Assembly: GCF_000177195.2 (NCBI RefSeq)
Contig: NC_015953.1
Span: 4,650,001-4,714,000, forward strand
DNA from: Streptomyces sp. SirexAA-E
GTDB lineage: Bacteria > Actinomycetota > Actinomycetes > Streptomycetales > Streptomycetaceae
Reading direction: 5' to 3'
Length of the DNA: 64,000 nucleotides
Under the pieces are notes generated by a model that was not told the DNA's origin, searched no databases, and saw only the letters and a program-made list of their open reading frames with translations. Positions 49,879 to 57,055 of this stretch are shown in pieces. Both the position numbers and the translations under genes were made by a program. The stretch's first letter is position 1. Every line of letters starts with the position of its first letter.

Positions 49879-50817
49879 ATGGATAATCTTCCGCTCCTGA
49901 CGATCGGCGTCACGCTGCTCGCCGGCCTGTTCGCCGTGCTCGGCGTGCACGGCTACACGGCGGGCAGGGCGCAGCGGCAACTCCTCTTCGACCGGATGTC
50001 CCAGACGGGCCAGATCACCGTCGGCGGGCGCACCCGGCGCTTCCGGGGCATCGACCGGCGGCTCCGCAGAACGGCGCTGGGCAAGCGCATCGAGCGCAAG
50101 ATCGCCTCGACCGGCCTGGACCTGACACCCGGTGAGTACGCCGTCTACGTGGTGGCCGCCCTGCTCGCCCTGTACTTCGTCGTCGGCTCGGTCTTCGCGC
50201 CGTTCTTCGGTCTGCTCGCCGCACTCATCGGCCTGTGGGGCGGCAACGCCTTCCTCAACTGGCAGCGCGGCAAGCGCACCGAGGCCTTCATCAACCAGCT
50301 GCCGGAGCTGACCCGCGTCCTGGCCAACGCCACCCAGGCCGGGCTCGCGCTGCGTACCGCCATCGGTATGGCGGTGGAGGAGCTGGACAACCCGGCCCAG
50401 GAGGAGCTCCGCCGGGTGGCCGACCGGCTGGCCGTGGGCCACTCGCTGGACGACGCGCTCAACGAGCTGGTCGAACGTCTGCCCTCGCGTGAACTGACCG
50501 TGCTGGTCTCCACGCTCATCCTGTCCAACCGGGCCGGCGGCACGATCGTGTCCTCCCTGCGCAACCTCACCGAGACGCTGGAGGAGCGCAAGGAGACCCG
50601 GCGCGAGGTCACCACCCTGCTGTCGCAGGTGAAGGTCACGGCGGTCGCGGTGCCGATCCTGGGCCTGGGCTTCCTGCTGATCATCAACGGGATGCGGGCC
50701 GGGGCGCTGGACGACATGACCGGGTCCACACCGGGCCGGATCGCCGTCGTCGTCGCGGCCGGCCTGTACGCGGCGGGCTTCTTCTTCATCAACCGGCTTA
50801 CCCGCGTCCGTATCTGA
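49879..50817 (+). CDS. tadB: Pilus inner-membrane platform protein TadB
   Basis: A 312-residue GspF/PilC-type membrane protein. It has helices near the N-terminus (LTIGVTLLAGLFAVLGVHGY), the middle (YAVYVVAALLALYFVVGSVF) and the C-terminus (IAVVVAAGLYAAGFFFINRL). The cytosolic T2SSF domain contains LPELTRVLANATQAGLALRTAI and VSTLILSNRAGGTIVSSLRNL. It forms the membrane platform with TadC, under CpaF. Confidence 0.92.
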   Translation: MDNLPLLTIGVTLLAGLFAVLGVHGYTAGRAQRQLLFDRMSQTGQITVGGRTRRFRGIDRRLRRTALGKRIERKIASTGLDLTPGEYAVYVVAALLALYFVVGSVFAPFFGLLAALIGLWGGNAFLNWQRGKRTEAFINQLPELTRVLANATQAGLALRTAIGMAVEELDNPAQEELRRVADRLAVGHSLDDALNELVERLPSRELTVLVSTLILSNRAGGTIVSSLRNLTETLEERKETRREVTTLLSQVKVTAVAVPILGLGFLLIINGMRAGALDDMTGSTPGRIAVVVAAGLYAAGFFFINRLTRVRI

Positions 50818-50847
50818 CGGCCCGACGACAAGGAAAGGGGCGACACC

Positions 50848-51735
50848 ATGGAGCTGCTCATCGCGGCCGTCTTCGGACTCGCCGTCTACGGGGCCTTCCA
50901 CGGCATCCGCATGTACCGCGCCGAGGCCGAGCTCCCCGGCGACCTGGCCGTCGCGCTGGAGGTCGGCGCCAGCCGCACCACGGTCACCGGTTCCGCGATC
51001 GACCGGATGGGCATGCGGTACGCACCCCGGGTGCTGCGCATGATGGGGCCCAAGCGGGTCGACAAGGTACGCCGCAAGCTGGACATGGCCGGGAACCCCG
51101 GCGGTATGACCGTCGACCGCTACGCGGCGCGCCGGGCCGTCTACACCGGCCTGGGAGGCATCGCCGCCCTGTCCATGCTCATGAACGGTCAGACGGTCCT
51201 CGCGGTCCTGTTCGGGGTGTACGGCTACTTCTGGACCGATGTGATCATCAGGTCGGCCATCAGTCGCCGCAAGGACGACATCGACCGGACGCTCCCCGAC
51301 TTCCTGGACGTCCTCGCCGTCGTGGTCTCCGCCGGCCTCGGCTTCCGCCAGGCGCTGGAACGGGTCGCCGAGAAGTACTCCGGCCCGTGGGCCGACGAAC
51401 TGCGCATCACCCTGCGCCAGATGGACATGGGCGTGAGCCGACGCGAGGCCTTCGACCAGCTGCGCAAGCGCAACGAGTCGGAACAGGTGTCCATGTTCGT
51501 CTCCGCCCTCCAGCAGGGCGAGGAGCTCGGCGCGCCCATCGTCGACACCCTCATCCAGATCGCGAACGACATGCGGCGCACCGACGCCCAGAACGCCCGC
51601 CGGAAAGCCGCCAAGGCCGTGCCGAAGGCCACGCTCATCGTCACCAGCTTCATGCTCCCCGGAACGATGATCCTCATCGCCGTCGGCTTCTACTACGCGG
51701 CCGACGTCAACATCGGCGACGTCTTCGGGACCTGA
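50848..51735 (+). CDS. tadC: Pilus inner-membrane platform protein TadC
   Basis: A 295-residue GspF-type protein. The T2SSF domain has LPDFLDVLAVVVSAGLGFRQAL and FVSALQQGEELGAPIVDTL. It ends in a hydrophobic helix (ATLIVTSFMLPGTMILIAVG). The ATG at 50848 has AAAGGGG upstream, 30 bases after TadB. Confidence 0.92.
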   Translation: MELLIAAVFGLAVYGAFHGIRMYRAEAELPGDLAVALEVGASRTTVTGSAIDRMGMRYAPRVLRMMGPKRVDKVRRKLDMAGNPGGMTVDRYAARRAVYTGLGGIAALSMLMNGQTVLAVLFGVYGYFWTDVIIRSAISRRKDDIDRTLPDFLDVLAVVVSAGLGFRQALERVAEKYSGPWADELRITLRQMDMGVSRREAFDQLRKRNESEQVSMFVSALQQGEELGAPIVDTLIQIANDMRRTDAQNARRKAAKAVPKATLIVTSFMLPGTMILIAVGFYYAADVNIGDVFGT

Positions 51736-51803
51736 CGCACCACCCGGGGCCTGACGTACCACCCGGGAGCGAACACCACCCGGGACCTGACGTACCACCC
51801 GGG
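51731..51803. repeat. Three copies of an 18-bp repeat between TadC and the kinase
   Basis: CCTGACG[CT]ACCACCCGGG occurs at 51731-51748, 51750-51767 and 51786-51803. The first copy includes the TadC stop. The array may be a slippage product or hold regulatory CCCGGG palindromes. Confidence 0.85.
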
Positions 51804-51857
51804 AGCGACACCGCCAGGCGCCCGACCGGCAGCGAGGGACGAGAGGGGGAGAGAACC

Positions 51858-53228
51858 ATGGGACCACGACCGACCGGCCCCGCGCTGACCGGCGGCCCCG
51901 ACGCCGCCACGCCGGTCGGCACGCCCGGCCACGTCCCCGCCCTGCCCATCCAGGTCAACGCGCTCCAAGCCCTGTGCCGGCAGCTGTTCGGCTTCCGGCT
52001 CGCCATGACCGCCCTGGCCGCCCCCTTCGCACTCACCGGCGTCGACGACGAACTCGGCAGCTGGCTGGTGGGGGCCGCGGTCCTGGTCACCGTCATGGTG
52101 TCGTACATCCTCATGCGGGACTGGGAGCGCTTCGGGCCGGTCCTCCTGCGCCACCCCACACTGCTCGGGGCGGACATGCTGTTCGGTGCGCTGCTGCTCT
52201 TCGCCGCCACCCCCGGCTCCACCCTGTCGTACGTCACCGTCTGCACCCCGCTGCTCGCGGGCCTCGTCTACGGCTGGCGCGGCGGGGCGGTCTTCGCCGT
52301 GCTCCAGACCGTGCTGCTGGCAGCCGCGTACGGGGTCAGCCAGGAGGCCGAGGCCGACGCGTCGGCACTGCTGGTGGTGGGGCTCTGCATCATGGCCGGG
52401 GCCGTCGGCAACAGTCTGCGCGGGCTGCTCCTCCGCTTCGGCGCGGCCTCCCAGGCACTGACCGAGACCCGGGCCCGCCTCGCGGTCAGTGGCGCGGTGG
52501 AGGAGGAGCGGGCCCGGCTCGCCCGGGAGATGCACGACTCCGTGGCCAAGACCCTGCACGGGCTCGCCCTCGCCGCCGACGGACTGGCGGGCACGGCCGA
52601 CCGTATGGACCCGCTCACCGTGAAGCACCAGGCGGAACTGGTCGCACGGTCCGCCCGCCGGGCCGCCGCCGAGTCCCGCGAACTGCTGTCCGACCTCCGC
52701 CGGGAGTCCGGGCTCGACGGTGGCGTGGACGTGCTGGACGAGCTGGAGGCGCGTACCGCCGACTTCGCCCGCCGGTACGGCGTCAAGGCGGGCTTCAGCC
52801 GGCTGGGCACGGGCCCGGTACCGCTCATCCCGCCCGCCGTGGCCCGGCACGCGCTCACGATCGCCACCGAGGCCATGGAGAACGCCCACCGCCACGCGCA
52901 CCCGAACTATGTGGCGGTCTCCGCCGGGCTCGTCCGCGACGTGGTGCGCATCAGCGTCTACGACGACGGCGAGGGGCTACCCGCGGGCACCTCGCTGGCC
53001 GGCCTGAAGAAGGCCGGGCACTTCGGCCTCGTCGGCATGGTCGAACGCGCCGCCTCCGTCGGCGCTCGCATCCGGATCGGCCGGGGCAAGGCGGCCCGGG
53101 GGACCGAGGTGCGCCTCGACCTCTCCCTCGCCGCCATGGGCCTGGCACCACCCGCCCCGCCCACGTCCCCCGGCCGTCCGCCCCCGCTCGGACGGATCCC
53201 GGGGCAGCGTTCCCGGAGCCGCGACTGA
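51858..53228 (+). CDS. Sensor histidine kinase of the pilus operon (HisKA_3)
   Basis: A 456-residue NarL-type kinase. The N-terminal 170 residues hold about five or six membrane helices (VGAAVLVTVMVSYILM, YVTVCTPLLAGLVYGW, LLVVGLCIMAGAVGNSL) with short loops, so signal input may be in the membrane. The dimerisation box has the phospho-acceptor His in LAREMHDSVAKTLHGL. The HATPase domain shows ATEAMENAHRHAHPN (N box) and YDDGEGLPAG (G1). A Pro/Arg-rich tail follows. The ATG at 51858 is preceded by GGGGGAGAG. It is paired with the response regulator 58 bases downstream. Confidence 0.9.
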   Translation: MGPRPTGPALTGGPDAATPVGTPGHVPALPIQVNALQALCRQLFGFRLAMTALAAPFALTGVDDELGSWLVGAAVLVTVMVSYILMRDWERFGPVLLRHPTLLGADMLFGALLLFAATPGSTLSYVTVCTPLLAGLVYGWRGGAVFAVLQTVLLAAAYGVSQEAEADASALLVVGLCIMAGAVGNSLRGLLLRFGAASQALTETRARLAVSGAVEEERARLAREMHDSVAKTLHGLALAADGLAGTADRMDPLTVKHQAELVARSARRAAAESRELLSDLRRESGLDGGVDVLDELEARTADFARRYGVKAGFSRLGTGPVPLIPPAVARHALTIATEAMENAHRHAHPNYVAVSAGLVRDVVRISVYDDGEGLPAGTSLAGLKKAGHFGLVGMVERAASVGARIRIGRGKAARGTEVRLDLSLAAMGLAPPAPPTSPGRPPPLGRIPGQRSRSRD

Positions 53229-53286
53229 CCTCGAGACGTCCGCCGTCACACCACCGTCCCCACCTCCGAGAGAGGAGGCCCGCACC

Positions 53287-54432
53287 ATGCCGGTCGACAA
53301 CTCCCGTACCGCCGGCGAGCAGTGGACCCAGCGCCCGCACGCCTCGCAGCACACGTCCTCCCACCCCAGCTCACTCAGCTCGCACCCCACCTCAGGTGCC
53401 GCACCGTCCGTCTCCCCGTCCGTCGCGCCGCCGGTACCGGTACCGGTACCGGCATCGGCATCGGTACCGCCGCCGGTACCGTCCGGGGAGTTCCCGCCCT
53501 TACCCGGGCCCGCCCCGATGCCTCCCCCCGTGCCGCTCCGCGTGGTGGTGGCGGACGACAACCCGGTGGTCCGCGCGGGACTGACGGTCCTGCTTCAGGG
53601 GCGCGAGGACATAGACGTCGTGGCGGAGGCCGGTGACGGCCGTGAGGCCTACGACATGGCCGTCCGGCAGCGCCCGGACGTGATCCTGCTGGACGTGCGC
53701 ATGCCCGGTGTCGACGGCATCTCGGCACTGCCCCACCTGGTCCGGATCGCTCCGGTGCTGATGATGACGTACAGCCGCGAGAGCGAGATCGTCCACGAGG
53801 CCCTGCGGCTCGGGGCCGGCGGCTACCTCGTGCACGGCGAGTTCACCGCGGACGAGCTGGTAGCGGCGGTGCGGGACACGAAGGAGGGCCGGGCCCACTT
53901 CACGTACTCGGCCTCCACCGCGCTCCTGGAGTCGGTACGGGGCGCCGGGCCCGTCACCCCGGCCGTCCCGGACCTCCCGGAAGGCCTCGGCACGGCCTTC
54001 ACCGGCCAGGGCCATCGGCCTGCTCCGTTACCGGGCCCGGCATCTGCATCCGCACACATCACGCAGGACCGGGCAAACTCCGCATTGGCACCGACCCCGC
54101 AGGCAGCGCGTGCCGGGGCGAATCCGGCACCGTCGCAGTTCGCTCAAAACCCTTCGCTCGCGCAACCTTCTGTGGCACATTCGAGCTCTGGTACTTCCGT
54201 GCCGGCGGCCTGGGGCCTGGTCGACGAGCTGAGTGAACGGGAGAGGGAAGTGATGGGTCTGATCGCATCCGGCATGACGAACCAGCAGATCGCGGCCACC
54301 TGTTTCATCAGCCAGAAGACCGTCAAGAACCACATCAACCGCATCTTCGCCAAGTTGAACGCCGGCAGCCGGGGCGAGGCCATCGCCCTGTGGCACCGCC
54401 TGTCGTCCGGGGGGTCGACGGGACATGGCTGA
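53287..54432 (+). CDS. NarL/LuxR-type response regulator of the pilus operon
   Basis: A 381-residue regulator. The N-terminal 80 residues are low complexity with Ser, Pro and Val (tandem GTACCG-type DNA repeats at 53441-53482). The receiver domain follows, with RVVVADDNPVVRAGL and the phospho-acceptor Asp136 in DVILLDVRMPG. A second disordered linker (about 210-310) leads to the LuxR helix-turn-helix: SEREREVMGLIASGMTNQQIA and KTVKNHINRIFAKLN. It is the natural candidate to bind the GGGCCC palindromes found at 44019, 54441, 56968 and 60761; that link is inference. Confidence 0.9.
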   Translation: MPVDNSRTAGEQWTQRPHASQHTSSHPSSLSSHPTSGAAPSVSPSVAPPVPVPVPASASVPPPVPSGEFPPLPGPAPMPPPVPLRVVVADDNPVVRAGLTVLLQGREDIDVVAEAGDGREAYDMAVRQRPDVILLDVRMPGVDGISALPHLVRIAPVLMMTYSRESEIVHEALRLGAGGYLVHGEFTADELVAAVRDTKEGRAHFTYSASTALLESVRGAGPVTPAVPDLPEGLGTAFTGQGHRPAPLPGPASASAHITQDRANSALAPTPQAARAGANPAPSQFAQNPSLAQPSVAHSSSGTSVPAAWGLVDELSEREREVMGLIASGMTNQQIAATCFISQKTVKNHINRIFAKLNAGSRGEAIALWHRLSSGGSTGHG

Positions 54433-54440
54433 CCGCACCC

Positions 54441-54494
54441 TGGGCCGGAAGACCCAACTGGCGCGATGGGCCCGGAGTTGGGTCCGGAGGCCCA
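54441..54494. promoter_or_regulatory. Degenerate GGGCCC palindromes before the Flp gene (site 2)
   Basis: TGGGTCC-GG-AGGCCCA (54479-54494) fits the 16-bp palindrome at 14 positions and TGGGCCG-GA-AGACCCA (54441-54456) at 13. A further TGGGCCC half-site lies at 54467-54473. The block is 141-195 bases before the Flp start. Confidence 0.5.
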
Positions 54495-54635
54495 TGTGCA
54501 CGGGGGCGGCTTCGACGTACGTTTCTCCTGTCGAAGGCGAGACCGGCCAGGAGGAAGCCGGAAGCGCGGACGGCACGAAGACGTACGCAGCAGCGTCGGC
54601 CGGTCTCCGGTCGGCCGAACTCGGAGGGGACCACC

Positions 54636-54869
54636 ATGTCGAACATCACCCTGAAGGCCGCCGCCACGACGCAGGTTTACGTCAACAGCTGGGCGAAGAC
54701 CACCGTCGCGCACATGCAGCGCCGCCGGGACAAGGGCCAGGGCGCGATCGAGTACGTGGGCATCACCATCCTCGTGGTGGCGATCGTGGTGGCGCTGCTG
54801 AGCACCGACATGGGTACCACCATCGGCAACAAGTTCAAGGAGAAGATCAACTCGGTGCTCAACAAGTGA
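54636..54869 (+). CDS. flp: Flp-type major pilin
   Basis: A 77-residue pilin. After a 34-residue leader the class III motif RRDKG|QGAIEY (Glu+5, Tyr+6) leads into the hydrophobic helix VGITILVVAIVVALLSTDMG and a short charged tail (NKFKEKINSVLNK). Typical Flp pilins have 50-70 residues. The ATG at 54636 has GGAGGGG upstream. The prepilin peptidase needed for maturation is not in the window. Confidence 0.9.
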   Translation: MSNITLKAAATTQVYVNSWAKTTVAHMQRRRDKGQGAIEYVGITILVVAIVVALLSTDMGTTIGNKFKEKINSVLNK

Positions 54870-55507
54870 GTTCGCGGACTCACCGCGAGTCCGGGCAGGC
54901 CGCCCCGCTGTACATCACAGCGGTGGCAGGCCTGCTCTTTCTTGCGTTGATCTTCTTTGCGTTCGGTGAAGCTGACGTCAAACGCAACGGCGCTCAGAGC
55001 GCGGCCGACGCCGCCGCCCTGGCAGCGGCACAGGAGTCGCGCGACGCACTCAGGGAAGCGCTGATGAGCAACCTTCTCGACGGTTCTTACCTCCAGGAGA
55101 TTTTCAGCGGAGATTTCCTGGGGACTTACAGCGGTTGTGGGCAGGCCCAAAGGTTTGCTGCGCGGAATGACGCCGGGCACGTGCAGTGCTCGATGGAATC
55201 GAACCGTTGGGGATTCAGGGTCGAGGTTGAATCGAACAAAGGGATGAGTGCCGGCCTGGTTCCGGGCGTGGAGGGGAAGCGTGCCACGGCCACGGCCGTG
55301 GCCGTGGTCGAGCCCCGCTGTGTATTCCGTCCTAATGAGGAAGCGGATGATCCTCCGCTTGATCCCGGCGAGGCGGATGACGAGGAGAAGCCGTCTCCCG
55401 GCAAGCTCGTGTGCGACGACATGAAGGACTGGGTCATCGACCCCGAGCATCTCGACCTCGTGCCCGACATGGCCGACCTGTTCACCGCTCGACTGGCTCA
55501 AGACTGA
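54866..55507 (+). CDS. TadG-like pilus-assembly protein
   Basis: A 213-residue protein: ESGQAAPLYITAVAGLLFLALIFF is a TadG/TadE-like start without the Glu+5, followed by the helical ADAAALAAAQESRDAL typical of this group. The exported part is acidic with NEEADDPPLDPGEADDEEK and four cysteines. The GTG overlaps the Flp stop by four bases. Codon use is less G/C-rich than in the core pilus genes. Confidence 0.8.
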   Translation: MSSRTHRESGQAAPLYITAVAGLLFLALIFFAFGEADVKRNGAQSAADAAALAAAQESRDALREALMSNLLDGSYLQEIFSGDFLGTYSGCGQAQRFAARNDAGHVQCSMESNRWGFRVEVESNKGMSAGLVPGVEGKRATATAVAVVEPRCVFRPNEEADDPPLDPGEADDEEKPSPGKLVCDDMKDWVIDPEHLDLVPDMADLFTARLAQD

Positions 55508-55534
55508 CCGACGAATGAACGCAAAGGATTTCGC

Positions 55535-56125
55535 ATGGACAACCGGCACGTGAGGAATGTGCGCCGGGCTTGGGCTGCCGCCCTCCTGGTATCGACGCTG
55601 GTGTTCTCCGTTGCCGCATGTGGCGGAGACGACGGTGGAGAGGCCAAAGCGCCGGCCGCCTCGTCAGGCACCGCGAAGGACGAAGGGGTGGAAGCTCCTG
55701 AAGGCGAGACGCTGCCGGACAGGAGTGAGACGCTCGCTACACTCAAGAACGACAAGGGCATCGAAATGGTCGTTTATTCGGCCAAGCGCGACAGTGGAGG
55801 GTTCCTCACCGTCAGTGGGGACTTCAAGAATGCAAGTGGTGAAGGGTTTACCACTCCGCTGGAGTGGAGCGGTCCCGAGCAGGCTGTCAGTAGTACCGGC
55901 CCCTCGCTGGCGGGCATGACGCTGGTGGACTCCGCGGGGAAGAAGCGCTACTACGTACTGCGCGATACGGACAACCGGCCGCTCACCACGAGCAAGTACA
56001 CTTCGAGTATCGAGGCCGGGAAGAGTATGAATTTCTTCGCGCAGTTCCCTTCCCCGCCGAACTCCACTTCGCAGGTGGACCTCCAGTTCCCGGGATTCCC
56101 GAACGCAACGATTGAGATCTCCTGA
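55535..56125 (+). CDS. Lipoprotein of the pilus operon
   Basis: A 196-residue lipoprotein: lipobox VFSVAAC near residue 29, an Asp/Gly/Glu-rich spacer, then a beta-rich domain (KNDKGIEMVVYSAKRDSGGF, FLTVSGDFKNASG) resembling DUF4352-type extracellular immunoglobulin-like folds in general pattern. Its stop overlaps the OmpA-domain gene start by one base. A role at the cell surface next to the pilus base is likely; exact function is unknown. Confidence 0.8.
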   Translation: MDNRHVRNVRRAWAAALLVSTLVFSVAACGGDDGGEAKAPAASSGTAKDEGVEAPEGETLPDRSETLATLKNDKGIEMVVYSAKRDSGGFLTVSGDFKNASGEGFTTPLEWSGPEQAVSSTGPSLAGMTLVDSAGKKRYYVLRDTDNRPLTTSKYTSSIEAGKSMNFFAQFPSPPNSTSQVDLQFPGFPNATIEIS

Positions 56126-56766
56126 TGGGTGCCGCCGCCTCTGCTCGGAGAGCGAAGACCCGAGTGGCGCTGACCGTTGTGGTCAGTGCACTCGCAATCG
56201 GGGGTGGAGACATCCCGCAGGCCGTCGCCGATGACAGTCCTTACCCCTCTGCATCGGCGGAACCGCCTGTCGAGGTCGACGCCAACGACTCGGACCTGAA
56301 ACTGCCCGAGGGTGCGACCCTCGCCCCTCCCAAAGTCCTCGACATCAAATCCGTGGTCGAGGATCTGGGTGGCGAGGAACGGCGCGAGGACACCAACGCC
56401 GACATCAAGTTCGCCCTGCAGGCCGAAGTCCTCTTCGGCAAGGACAGCGCGAAGCTGAGCTCCGACGCGAACAGCCGCATCAACGCCATCGCCGCCGAGA
56501 TCAAGAATCAGGACGCCAAGAAGGTCCGGGTCTTCGGGTTCACCGACAACCTGGGCTCCTCCGAGCACGGGGACGTCCTCTCCAAGGAGCGCGCGGAGGC
56601 CGTGCACAACGTCCTGGACGCGTCGCTGGCCGGCACCGGCATCACGTTCGAGATCCGGGGCTACGGCGAGCAGTACCCGATCGCCGACAACAGCTCCGAA
56701 GAAGGCCGCAAGAAGAATCGCCGTGTGGAGGTCTCATTCCAGAGGACGGAGGGCTCCCAGGGGTGA
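56125..56766 (+). CDS. OmpA-domain protein of the pilus operon
   Basis: A 213-residue exported protein with a signal peptide (VALTVVVSALAIGGG, cleavage near AVA). The C-terminal OmpA-like peptidoglycan-binding domain (residues about 90-210) has VLFGKDSAKLSSDANSRINA, VFGFTDNLGSSEHGDVLSKER and RKKNRRVEVSF. In a monoderm cell it can anchor the apparatus to the cell wall. The start overlaps the lipoprotein stop (TGATG). It ends the operon; a hairpin follows. Confidence 0.9.
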   Translation: MGAAASARRAKTRVALTVVVSALAIGGGDIPQAVADDSPYPSASAEPPVEVDANDSDLKLPEGATLAPPKVLDIKSVVEDLGGEERREDTNADIKFALQAEVLFGKDSAKLSSDANSRINAIAAEIKNQDAKKVRVFGFTDNLGSSEHGDVLSKERAEAVHNVLDASLAGTGITFEIRGYGEQYPIADNSSEEGRKKNRRVEVSFQRTEGSQG

Positions 56767-56780
56767 CCCCCGCGAACACG

Positions 56781-56818
56781 AGAAGCCCGTCCCGCCGTGT
56801 CGGCAGGGGCGGGCTTCT
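56781..56818 (+). terminator. Terminator of the pilus operon
   Basis: AGAAGCCCGTCCC (56781-56793) pairs with GGGGCGGGCTTCT (56806-56818), with one G-U pair, 14 bases after the OmpA-domain stop. It separates the pilus operon from the toxin unit. Confidence 0.8.
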
Positions 56819-56967
56819 GGCTGTCGCGGACCGGAGCAGGTGGTCCTGCCTCACCGCAACAGGGGTCTTGGTCAGTCGATGCCAGCCACGACGCAGTTCC
56901 GCAGAGGTGACGTGAGACGGCGCGGATGAAGTCCCGCGACTCGGTGGAGGGCCGGCTGGGTCCCGAT

Positions 56968-56983
56968 TGGGCCCGTGGGCCCA
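56968..56983. promoter_or_regulatory. Perfect GGGCCC palindrome before the toxin gene (site 3)
   Basis: TGGGCCC-GT-GGGCCCA is a perfect 16-bp inverted repeat 72 bases upstream of the toxin start. A further half-site-like TGGGTCCC is at 56957-56964. Confidence 0.65.
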
Positions 56984-57055
56984 GGCGTCCGGCCCCCTCG
57001 GCGTTCTACGGTGATGACCCAATCGGCGGTGTTGTGACGCGAGTTGAGGTCGGCG

